Shown: positions 1 through 7,071 of the stretch, piece by piece
Numbering within the stretch: position 1 is the stretch's first letter
Layout of the letters: every line of letters starts with the position of its first letter
NCBI RefSeq assembly: GCF_030166655.1
Contig: NZ_CP126446.1
Location: forward strand, 2,542,001-2,606,000
Length of the DNA stretch: 64,000 nt
Origin: Pontibacillus chungwhensis
Lineage (GTDB): Bacteria; Bacillota; Bacilli; Bacillales; BH030062
Reading direction: 5' to 3'
Position numbers and translations under genes: made by a program
Notes under the pieces: model-generated
The model's input: the letters and a program-made list of their open reading frames with translations, nothing else
Told to the model about the DNA's origin: nothing
The model's database searches: none

Positions 1-131
1 GCAACGTGTGATTTTACCCACAATTCGCCGCTAAAGAATTAGCTTCCCATCGTTTTCGTGTAAAGGTCTATTGTCTAAATGTGGCAGGAAGGAGTATATG
101 GACGTGTATGACTTGTACTTCATCTACGACC

Positions 132-1298
132 TTAAGGTAACGGAGTTACTTTCTCTTCTATATCTTCAAAGTATACTTTACACCAGGAAATAAATTTAAA
201 GGCTTCATCGTCTAGAGCTAATTTTTTCACCTTACAATAATCCTCATACAAACCACCTTTACCATGAGATATTTCGTTTCTTATTTTACGTATCTCATCC
301 AACCTCGCAGGAAGATCGTTGATATTTCCGGATATATATGGAAGTGAATTAATATGTAAATAGTCTACTATATTCTTCATCATTAGCTGCGGTCTTTCTT
401 GCTTTTCTTTATGGTTAATCAATATTCTTAGCTCATTTTCAAAGATGCCGGTATAATAATTGATTATTCCATTGTATGAAGCTCTGCGCCTGGACTTTTC
501 AGGCAATGCTTTTTCTTGAAATAAGGCTGTGGCTAATTGATCCTTAGAACTATCTTCCAACCCATGAAACGAATGGGCTAGTTTTTGATACTCATTATGT
601 AATTCATCCAAGTGACAAAAGTTTAGTTCAACATATTCGTATACTTCTTGATCATCAGAATACTCATACTCCCAATTAACCAAGATTTCTTCTTGTTTTT
701 CATTCGTATCTACATATAAATTAACCCAAGAGATATTACCTTTGTCGTCTGTTACTCCTTCTTTTATAGAACGATACGCAAAATCGTTGAGTACCTTCAT
801 AGCACCGTAATCAGCCGTTTGCATATCAGACAACATCTCATATTCACCAAGACTCGATTCTGCTACTGTTCTTAGAATTCTTCGCTCGTTTTCGGATAAT
901 GATGGCAAGCTAGCCGCTCTTTCTTCTACCAATTTCATCTCCCTATATGGATGCTTAATGCCCTTTAATTCTAGTATCTCTCTATTTACCTGAAAAAATT
1001 TATAAGTCATATCTTTAGAATTTGCTATTTCTAACAATTCTTTCGAGTTGAACTCAATGCCAAGATCGTTTATAGACTCTCTAGATAACCATACATTAAC
1101 TTGATCCAACTGCGCTAACACAAGCTCTTTAATTCCCATAGAACTATCATGCTTTGGCGCAACAAGATCAAACGCTTTATTCCCTTTCCCAGGTAATACC
1201 CCATTTTCGATATTGTTATTGTCCGATTCTAAACAACACTTTTTATACTTTCTCCCAGAACCACAGTGACATTTTTCATTTCGACCTATTAATCCCAT
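132..1298 (-). CDS. SEC-C domain protein with C-terminal HEPN-like motif
   Basis: A 388-residue soluble protein of unknown function. Residues about 7-23 form a SEC-C zinc-binding motif (CHCGSGRKYKKCC), found at the end of SecA and in many stand-alone proteins. The middle is acidic and unrecognised. Near the C-terminus, R340-N-E-I-S-H345 fits the RNxxxH signature of HEPN RNases and sits in a helix-rich context like ApeA/RiboL-PSP HEPN domains; this is inferred from the motif alone. The ATG is preceded by AAAGGATGG. The gene is visibly more AT-rich than the genes after it and has no operon partner in the window, so transfer is possible. The SEC-C call is secure; the HEPN call is tentative. Confidence 0.85.
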   Translation of the reverse strand: MGLIGRNEKCHCGSGRKYKKCCLESDNNNIENGVLPGKGNKAFDLVAPKHDSSMGIKELVLAQLDQVNVWLSRESINDLGIEFNSKELLEIANSKDMTYKFFQVNREILELKGIKHPYREMKLVEERAASLPSLSENERRILRTVAESSLGEYEMLSDMQTADYGAMKVLNDFAYRSIKEGVTDDKGNISWVNLYVDTNEKQEEILVNWEYEYSDDQEVYEYVELNFCHLDELHNEYQKLAHSFHGLEDSSKDQLATALFQEKALPEKSRRRASYNGIINYYTGIFENELRILINHKEKQERPQLMMKNIVDYLHINSLPYISGNINDLPARLDEIRKIRNEISHGKGGLYEDYCKVKKLALDDEAFKFISWCKVYFEDIEEKVTPLP

Positions 1299-1530
1299 TC
1301 AACCATCCTTTTTTTCCTACTTTAGCAACATTATTGTATTAATATAACAGAAAAACACCTACTTTATCATAGCATTTTCTTGATACATACTTCACAAGAA
1401 AAGAATTAAAGGTCAAATTATTTATTATTACCTTTAACTCCACCCCATTTACACCAAATGTACTACAACTTCCCCCTTTCCACCATTGACCCCGATGCTA
1501 TACTGTAAAGAAAAACTCGAGGTGACACCT

Positions 1531-2595
1531 ATGAACCTAACCGAATCCCTAGGGCAAGAAATCATTGATCGCTTATCCACCTATATCGACGTCCCTATCA
1601 ATCTCATGAACCCAAAAGGCATCATTATCGCAAGTACCAATAAAAACCGTATGCATCGTCTGCACGAAGGAGCGAAGCAAGTCGTAAGTACCCACGCTCC
1701 TTGTACGATCTACCCAAACGATTTAAAACACTATAAGAATACGCAAGCTGGAGTAAACCTTCCTGTCTTTCACCGGGGGAGATTAACGGGTGTTGTTGGG
1801 TTAACTGGGCACCCGGATGACGTAATGCAGGCTGCCGGGATGACTCAGGGGTCTGTTGAGATAACGCTTGATCAAATTTATTTGCAGCGACAAGCGTTTT
1901 ATGAAGAGCGGCAATGGATTCAGTGGTTGAACAAGGTCTTAGAGAATTCAGCGGAGCATGATGAGGCGTTGTTACAAGAAGCTGAGAATACGTTCCGCGT
2001 TCACTTATCTGACACCTGGCAAGTGGTTGCCTTTCAATCTACGAACCCCCATGATCACTTGGAAGGCGTGAAAGAAATTGCGGAGCCGCTTAACCCTCTG
2101 GTTGTGCTTCCTTATCAGCACTACATCGTATGTATCGTACCTTTTTCCACTGATGGGCAATTTACGCTTGAAACGTCAAGTTACAAGATCGGCGTAGGTG
2201 AACCTCAGTATGGCGTGAAAGGAATCCGGATCTCCTTCGAGCAAGCTAGAGACGCGATTACGCTTGGAGAAGCACCTGTTTCTTATAGTGCGGACCTCCA
2301 ATTAGAACGTCTCATACATACAATCGATCAAGATATTTATGACCAAACACTTTCTGTACACGGGAAACGATTAGCGACATTAGAGCCAGTCTACGTTGTC
2401 ACGTTACAGGCATTGTTCCGTCATAACTTACGCATGACTTCAACGGCGAACGACTTACATATCCACCGGAACACGTTGATCTATCGGATAGATCAAATTC
2501 GAATCAAAGTGGGGCTCGACCCGCGAAACTTTAAAGAAGCGGCGCTACTTACAATCTTGCTTATTCATGAACCATTTGTGCACATGCACAAGTAA
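1531..2595 (+). CDS. cdaR: CdaR-family sugar diacid utilization regulator
   Basis: A 354-residue transcription regulator. The N-terminal ~130 residues match the putative sugar-diacid recognition domain (LGQEIIDRLSTYIDVPINLMN start, then TNKNRMHRLHEGA). The C-terminus has the PucR-type HTH with the hallmark HRNTLIYRIDQI helix at about residues 315-326. In characterised relatives it activates uptake and breakdown of glucarate, galactarate and glycerate. The next two genes, glycerate kinase and a GntP permease in the same direction, are the expected targets. I prefer the ATG after GAGGTGACACCT to an in-frame start 45 bases upstream that lacks a ribosome binding site. Confidence 0.92.
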   Translation: MNLTESLGQEIIDRLSTYIDVPINLMNPKGIIIASTNKNRMHRLHEGAKQVVSTHAPCTIYPNDLKHYKNTQAGVNLPVFHRGRLTGVVGLTGHPDDVMQAAGMTQGSVEITLDQIYLQRQAFYEERQWIQWLNKVLENSAEHDEALLQEAENTFRVHLSDTWQVVAFQSTNPHDHLEGVKEIAEPLNPLVVLPYQHYIVCIVPFSTDGQFTLETSSYKIGVGEPQYGVKGIRISFEQARDAITLGEAPVSYSADLQLERLIHTIDQDIYDQTLSVHGKRLATLEPVYVVTLQALFRHNLRMTSTANDLHIHRNTLIYRIDQIRIKVGLDPRNFKEAALLTILLIHEPFVHMHK

Positions 2596-2627
2596 GCGGA
2601 TTCATTTTTCTGATATTTTCGTGAATG

Positions 2628-2669
2628 TTGTCAATTGTGCCCTCCCCGGTTTATACGTTCTAATAGAAC
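2628..2669 (+). promoter_or_regulatory. putative promoter and small dyad upstream of glycerate kinase
   Basis: TTGTCA at 2628-2633 and TATACG at 2652-2657 are separated by 18 bases and resemble a sigma-A promoter. A perfect 13-base dyad, GTTCTAATAGAAC, covers 2657-2669 at the expected transcription start. It may be the CdaR site or another operator; this is inference from position. Confidence 0.4.
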
Positions 2670-2705
2670 TAAGGGCAAAGATAAAAAGCGATTGGAGGAA
2701 TAGAT

Positions 2706-3833
2706 GTGAAGATTGTTATCGCACCAGACTCATTTAAAGGTAGTCTCGCCTCGAGTGAAGTTGCACAGCATGTGGCTCGTGCTTTTAAAGACGTTCACCC
2801 AGAGCTTACGGTCATACAAAAACCGATGGCAGATGGCGGCGAGGGAACGATTGATGCACTTGCTGCTGCGACGGACCATAAGCGACAGTTCATCCGCTTA
2901 ACAGGACCACTTGGGGATCCGATCGAATCAAGCTATTTGATTCTTGGAGATGATACGGTCGTGATTGAGGCGGCAAGTGTCCTTGGACTTACGCTCGTTC
3001 CATCTGATCAACGTAATCCTGAGGAAACGACAAGTACCGGATTGGGAGAAGCGATTGTTAATGCATTAGATCATGGATATCGAAAATTCATGATTGCCCT
3101 TGGCGGGAGTTCCACTAATGACGGTGGACTTGGTATTTTGCAGGCGTTAGGACTTACTGTCCAAGACAATAATGGAAAAGAAGTTGGTTCTTTTGGAAAA
3201 GATCTTTACCAGATTGATTCAGTCAACAAGAGTACACTAGACCCTCGTCTGAAAGACTGTACGTTCAAAATTGCATGCGACGTTTCCAACCCTCTTACAG
3301 GATCTAATGGAGCAAGTCATGTTTATGGACCACAAAAAGGAGCTTCAAAAGAACAGGTAAAGAAGTTAGATGAGGCCTTGGATAAGTGGGGGCGTCTTTT
3401 AGATAAAAGCATGATGGACACACCTGGTGCTGGTGCTGCCGGGGGTCTGGGCTTTTCATTTCTAACCTTAGAAGGAGACCTTGAATCAGGGGCTCATCTT
3501 GTGTCAGAAGCCATTAAGCTTGAGGAAGCCATTAAGGATGCTGATCTTCTTATTACAGGAGAAGGAAAGTCTGACGAACAAACGCTTCATGGAAAAGCTC
3601 CTGCTTATGTTGCGGATTTAGGTGCGGATTACGGTGTACCGACAATTCTATTGTCCGGAAGTATTGAAGGAGATCGGGATGCATTACGGGGCAAGTTTAT
3701 GAGTAGCTTCTCGATCGTACCAAGCATCATTAGTTTAGATGACTGTATGAAGTATGCTTCCGATTACCTCTATGACACGAGTGTGGAAGTTGCACGACTT
3801 TGGGGACACATATTAGAAAGGAGTGAAGGATAA
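2706..3833 (+). CDS. glxK: glycerate kinase (GlxK/GarK type)
   Basis: A 375-residue class II glycerate kinase, which phosphorylates D-glycerate with ATP to feed it into glycolysis. The start KIVIAPDSFKGSLAS, the substrate loop KPMADGGEGT at about 39-48, ALGGSSTNDGG at about 135-145 and ITGEGKSDEQTLHGKAP at about 283-299 are family signatures. Translation starts at a GTG at 2706; the overlapping ATG two bases earlier runs straight into TGA, and GGAGG lies at suitable distance from the GTG. The stop codon directly abuts the downstream permease ATG, so the two genes are translationally linked, with cdaR upstream as probable regulator. Confidence 0.95.
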   Translation: MKIVIAPDSFKGSLASSEVAQHVARAFKDVHPELTVIQKPMADGGEGTIDALAAATDHKRQFIRLTGPLGDPIESSYLILGDDTVVIEAASVLGLTLVPSDQRNPEETTSTGLGEAIVNALDHGYRKFMIALGGSSTNDGGLGILQALGLTVQDNNGKEVGSFGKDLYQIDSVNKSTLDPRLKDCTFKIACDVSNPLTGSNGASHVYGPQKGASKEQVKKLDEALDKWGRLLDKSMMDTPGAGAAGGLGFSFLTLEGDLESGAHLVSEAIKLEEAIKDADLLITGEGKSDEQTLHGKAPAYVADLGADYGVPTILLSGSIEGDRDALRGKFMSSFSIVPSIISLDDCMKYASDYLYDTSVEVARLWGHILERSEG

Positions 3834-5192
3834 ATGGACGGTATTGGACTTATATTAATTATTTTAGCTGGTGTACTCTTTGTCATTGTCGCTACGGCCA
3901 AATTCAAGATTCACCCATTTCTTTCCCTACTCGTTGCTGCGTTTGGAATTGGGCTCGCTGCTGGAATGCCTATGAATGACGTCGTCTCTGCTGTGAATGG
4001 CGGCTTCGGTGGACTGATGGGTGGCATTGGACTTGTTATTGTATTTGGTACGATTATTGGCGTTTTTCTTGAGAAGTCAGGTGGAGCGTTGAAAATGGCT
4101 GAGGTCGTCCTCCGACTCGTTGGTGAGAAACGTCCTCAGCTTGCGATGAGCGCGATCGGAAGTATAGTCAGTATCCCTGTCTTTTGTGACTCTGGCTATG
4201 TTATTTTGTCGTCTTTAAAGAAAGCGCTTGCAAATAAAACCAATGTAACGGTTGCCTCAATGGCGATTGCGTTATCTACAGGGTTATTTGCAACGCACAC
4301 CCTCGTCCCCCCTACTCCTGGTCCAATTGCAGCGGCTGGAAACATTGGGGCTGAGAATTACTTAGGAACCGTCATTTTGTTTGGCGTAATCGTTGCGATC
4401 CCGACGATTTTAGCCGGATATCTTTGGGCCATGAAAGCTGGAACGAAGATTCATATTGAAGAAGATGAAACGGCTGCGACAGTTGAGTACGACACGGTTA
4501 TTGAAAGCTTTGGGAATATGCCTTCCGCCAAGAAAGCATTTGCGCCGATCTTGGTTCCAATCCTTCTTATCGGATTTAGCTCTGTTATTACCTTTGCAGG
4601 CTGGGACGGTGCCATCTTCTCCTTCTTCCTATTCCTGGGATCACCTGTTGTCGCCTTGCTTGTAGGTACTCTACTATCCTTCACACTTGTGAACGAGTTT
4701 AGTGAAGAAACGTTAACGAAGTGGGTCGGAGAAGGTATAAAAGAAGCAGCACCGATCTTACTGATCACAGGTGCCGGCGGTGCATTTGGCTCTGTCATTA
4801 AGGCAACGAGTATTGCTGATCTTATTAAAGGGGTAGCGAACAATGACCTGGCAACTGGCGCTCTGTTTATCTTCGTCCCCTTCGCCATTGCAGCCGCTCT
4901 AAAGAGTGCTCAAGGTTCATCAACTGCTGCGATTGTGATCACCTCAACACTTATTGCACCGCTCCTGACTGAAGTTGGGATTGAGGGCGCTGTGCCATTA
5001 TCTCTTATGGTTATGTCCGTTGGAGCTGGAGCAATGGTTGTATCGCACGTAAATGATAGTTATTTCTGGGTCGTCAAAGAGTTCAGTGGTCTCTCCATTA
5101 CACAAGCTTATAAAGCTCAAACAATGGGAACGTTGATACAAGGTCTTACCGCTATTGTAGTCACCGCGGTGTTGTGGTTTATTTTTGTATAG
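3834..5192 (+). CDS. GntP-family permease (glycerate/gluconate uptake)
   Basis: A 452-residue polytopic membrane protein with about 12-13 hydrophobic segments and a GntP-family sequence throughout, for example the PVFCDSGYVIL and THTLVPPTPGPIAAA motifs at about 119-166 and SHVNDSYFWVVKEF near 405-418. The family imports gluconate, glycerate or related hydroxy-acids with protons or sodium. The zero-base gap from glycerate kinase makes glycerate the likeliest substrate, as inference from context. A strong terminator follows. Confidence 0.92.
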   Translation: MDGIGLILIILAGVLFVIVATAKFKIHPFLSLLVAAFGIGLAAGMPMNDVVSAVNGGFGGLMGGIGLVIVFGTIIGVFLEKSGGALKMAEVVLRLVGEKRPQLAMSAIGSIVSIPVFCDSGYVILSSLKKALANKTNVTVASMAIALSTGLFATHTLVPPTPGPIAAAGNIGAENYLGTVILFGVIVAIPTILAGYLWAMKAGTKIHIEEDETAATVEYDTVIESFGNMPSAKKAFAPILVPILLIGFSSVITFAGWDGAIFSFFLFLGSPVVALLVGTLLSFTLVNEFSEETLTKWVGEGIKEAAPILLITGAGGAFGSVIKATSIADLIKGVANNDLATGALFIFVPFAIAAALKSAQGSSTAAIVITSTLIAPLLTEVGIEGAVPLSLMVMSVGAGAMVVSHVNDSYFWVVKEFSGLSITQAYKAQTMGTLIQGLTAIVVTAVLWFIFV

Positions 5193-5221
5193 TAGTCGTA
5201 GAAGCACATAGATCAATTAAT

Positions 5222-5257
5222 GACGCTTGGGGGCCTCACACCTAAGCGTCTTTTTTT
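5222..5257 (+). terminator. intrinsic terminator after gntP
   Basis: GACGCTT and TAAGCGTC arms enclose a GC-rich loop and are followed by seven T residues. It ends the cdaR-glxK-gntP direction. Confidence 0.85.
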
Positions 5258-5464
5258 AGCAGTCGCTCCCTTTTGTAATCGGTAGCTATCCCCATCTTTC
5301 CACGTCCCACATGAAACCTCCTCCTTTTAGAGGAAAGGACCATTCACAAGTATTTGCACCCTTAATTGGCCAAAAAAATATTGTTTAGACAAGCTAAAAA
5401 ACGGAAATTCTAAAAATGTTAGCCCATTTATGAACATTTTGTGTCCAAATTGCGAATTTTTTGT

Positions 5465-5493
5465 TACAATAAGATCAAAGAAAACGTTTTCAA
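5465..5493 (+). promoter_or_regulatory. putative promoter -10 and cre-like site before the ywcE-like gene
   Basis: TACAAT at 5465-5470 can serve as a -10 element. Eight bases downstream, 5478-5493 reads AAGAAAACGTTTTCAA. This matches the catabolite-responsive element consensus WTGNAARCGNWWWCAW at every defined position but one (A for T at position 2). Such a site just after the promoter would let CcpA block transcription. Binding is inferred. Confidence 0.5.
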
Positions 5494-5523
5494 TTTTGAA
5501 ACATAACTAAGGAGATGATTTTC

Positions 5524-5811
5524 ATGGGTGCGACCGTAATGTTCTTGCTCTTGGCGACTATAGCTCCATTTCTATTCTTACAAACGAAAAAGATGGCATT
5601 TGCCGTAGCGCAATCAATTCTACTTATCGGCATGTGGCTATACTTCTTCCAGGTGACAATGTACTCAGATCCAGGACCATTCTCCATTACAGGGGCCATG
5701 TTCTATCTTGGTTTAATTGGCGCCCACATCGCTTGGGTGATGTTCATGGTGGCGACCGTAAAATCAAGCTCTGAACTGAAAGAGAAATTAACAAAAGAAC
5801 AACTTAGATAA
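5524..5811 (+). CDS. ywcE: YwcE-like small membrane protein
   Basis: A 95-residue protein with three predicted membrane helices (about 2-20, 25-44 and 56-78) and a charged C-terminal tail (SSELKEKLTKEQLR). Size, topology and position beside the qox operon match B. subtilis YwcE, a holin-like protein needed for normal spore morphogenesis and germination. The identification rests on synteny and weak similarity. The ATG at 5524 is chosen because AAGGAG lies nine bases upstream; the earlier in-frame ATG at 5515 overlaps that ribosome site. The gene converges on the quinol oxidase operon, and a cre-like site lies in its promoter region. Confidence 0.7.
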   Translation: MGATVMFLLLATIAPFLFLQTKKMAFAVAQSILLIGMWLYFFQVTMYSDPGPFSITGAMFYLGLIGAHIAWVMFMVATVKSSSELKEKLTKEQLR

Positions 5812-5817
5812 ATAAAA

Positions 5818-5864
5818 AAGAAACGCTCCTTCCCTGACTCCAGGAAAGAAGCGTTTCTTTTTTT
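5818..5864. terminator. bidirectional terminator between the ywcE-like gene and the qox operon
   Basis: The arms AAAGAAACGCTCCTTCC and GGAAAGAAGCGTTTCTTT carry an A-run on the left and a T-run on the right, so the hairpin can stop transcription from both convergent units. Confidence 0.85.
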
Positions 5865-6069
5865 AATCCTGCGGCTGCAGTTTGTACAGTTGGATCATCG
5901 CCTGTACAAAACTGAAACCTGCAAGAATAAATAAAACAAGTTTAAAGTCATAGGAGGAATAAAGCGCTCCACCTAGTGAAAAAGCCGTCAGCAATATTGA
6001 GAGAATAAACCCAATCAAATCTTTCCATGGCCATCCGGCCTCTAGTGGCATGTTTTGCTTTTTTTCCAT
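5863..6069 (-). CDS. short QoxD-like (subunit IV-like) membrane protein
   Basis: A 68-residue protein with two membrane helices, encoded last in the quinol oxidase operon. From residue about 17 its PWKDLIGFILSILLTAFSL and FVQAMIQL segments follow QoxD (VIGFILSLVMTL, LLQAGVQLFMF) through helices one and two. It stops where QoxD's third helix and histidine-rich tail begin. The ATG has a GTGGGGG ribosome site and lies 19 bases after the qoxD stop. It looks like a truncated duplicate of qoxD kept in frame. A structural or assembly role in cytochrome aa3 quinol oxidase is inference. The longer open frame upstream overlaps qoxD and is unlikely. Confidence 0.75.
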   Translation of the reverse strand: MEKKQNMPLEAGWPWKDLIGFILSILLTAFSLGGALYSSYDFKLVLFILAGFSFVQAMIQLYKLQPQD

Positions 6070-6088
6070 CCTAATAACCCCCACTTTT

Positions 6089-6463
6089 TTAGTGACCGCT
6101 ATGGTCTTCTGAATGTTGTTCTTCGTGTTGTTCCATATCGCCCATGTCGCCCATATCACCATGATCATGGCCAAAGGACATGACGAACAGGGATCCTGCT
6201 ACAAGGATTGCGGCAAGAGCGAAACCGTGAAACATCATGTTCCATGGTACGTGCCCATTTCCGCTTGAAGCTTCTGTAACGTGCATGAACATAAACAATT
6301 GTACGCCTGCTTGCAACAGAGCAAGAACCATAATACCGATGATGATCCATGTCGTAGACAAGTCAGATTGAAGTGCTGCCCATGCTGCAACTAGCGTCAT
6401 GACGAGTGACAAGATAAAGCCAATGACGTGATTCATTGGTACGCGTTTTTTCGAATCGGCCAT
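6089..6463 (-). CDS. qoxD: cytochrome aa3 quinol oxidase subunit IV
   Basis: A 124-residue small subunit of the aa3-type menaquinol oxidase. It has three membrane helices (about 11-32, 38-60 and 74-95) and a histidine/aspartate-rich C-terminal tail (HDHGDMGDMGD, EQHSEDHSGH), as in B. subtilis QoxD. The start lies one base after the qoxC stop, so the genes are tightly coupled. QoxD is thought to help assemble or stabilise the complex and carries no cofactor. A shortened paralogue follows it. Confidence 0.93.
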   Translation of the reverse strand: MADSKKRVPMNHVIGFILSLVMTLVAAWAALQSDLSTTWIIIGIMVLALLQAGVQLFMFMHVTEASSGNGHVPWNMMFHGFALAAILVAGSLFVMSFGHDHGDMGDMGDMEQHEEQHSEDHSGH

Positions 6464-6464
6464 A

Positions 6465-7070
6465 TTAAATCACCATCCCAATCAGATAGACACTCGTGAA
6501 GATGAAGATCCAAATGACATCAAGGAAGTGCCAGTATAAGCTTACGACAAATAATTTACGGCTTGTGACGTTTGTTAGTCCTCGCTGCTTGATTTGGATC
6601 AAGAGCAGGGTCGCCCAACCGATACCAAGCGTAACGTGCAGTCCGTGAGTTCCGGCAAGGATAAAGAATGCTGACCAAAACGCACTAGCTTGAATTGTTG
6701 CGCCTTCATGCGTGTAGTGAACGAATTCGTAAATCTCGAATCCAAGGAACCCAAGACCAAGAGCTAACGTAATAACCATCCAGAAGATCAGCCCTTTGAC
6801 TGATCCCCTTCTCATTTCGTGAATCGCAAGTCCACATGTAAAACTACTAGTTAGAAGCAGGAAGGTCATAATAAGAGTGGTACCTGGCTCAAACAGTTCG
6901 CTTGGCAGTGGTCCATCAGCAGTACGTCCGAACAACACAGCATATGTTGCAAATAACGTCGCGAAGAGGACAACCTCGGCTCCAAGGAAAATCCAGAAGC
7001 CCATGATGGTCATTTGCCCTTCTTGGGTGCGATATTCTAAAGGACCTGTTTTCAGTTCTTCCGCAGCCAT
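6465..7070 (-). CDS. qoxC: cytochrome aa3 quinol oxidase subunit III
   Basis: A 201-residue heme-copper oxidase subunit III with five predicted membrane helices. MGFWIFLGAEVVLFATLFATY near residue 25, TSSFTCGLAIHEMR and the C-terminal SLYWHFLDVIWIFIFTSVYLIG are subunit III signatures. I chose the start MAAEELK because GAGGGGG lies upstream and the codon is one base past the qoxB stop; the longer frame overlaps qoxB. It is the third gene of the operon. Subunit III supports activity of the catalytic subunit I and has no metal centre. Confidence 0.95.
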   Translation of the reverse strand: MAAEELKTGPLEYRTQEGQMTIMGFWIFLGAEVVLFATLFATYAVLFGRTADGPLPSELFEPGTTLIMTFLLLTSSFTCGLAIHEMRRGSVKGLIFWMVITLALGLGFLGFEIYEFVHYTHEGATIQASAFWSAFFILAGTHGLHVTLGIGWATLLLIQIKQRGLTNVTSRKLFVVSLYWHFLDVIWIFIFTSVYLIGMVI

Positions 7071-7071
7071 A

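Noticed and set aside
99-197. Short frame at the window start on the plus strand after GGAAGGAG
   Set aside because: It overlaps the SEC-C gene antisense, and the spacing to the ATG is too short.
4451-4888. 145-codon antisense frame inside gntP
   Set aside because: It is wholly within a recognised permease gene, has no ribosome site and reads as a low-complexity shadow.
5285-5320. 8-codon minus-strand frame MWDVERWG after AAAGGAGGAGG
   Set aside because: The ribosome site is striking, but the frame is too short to support and has no gene after it.
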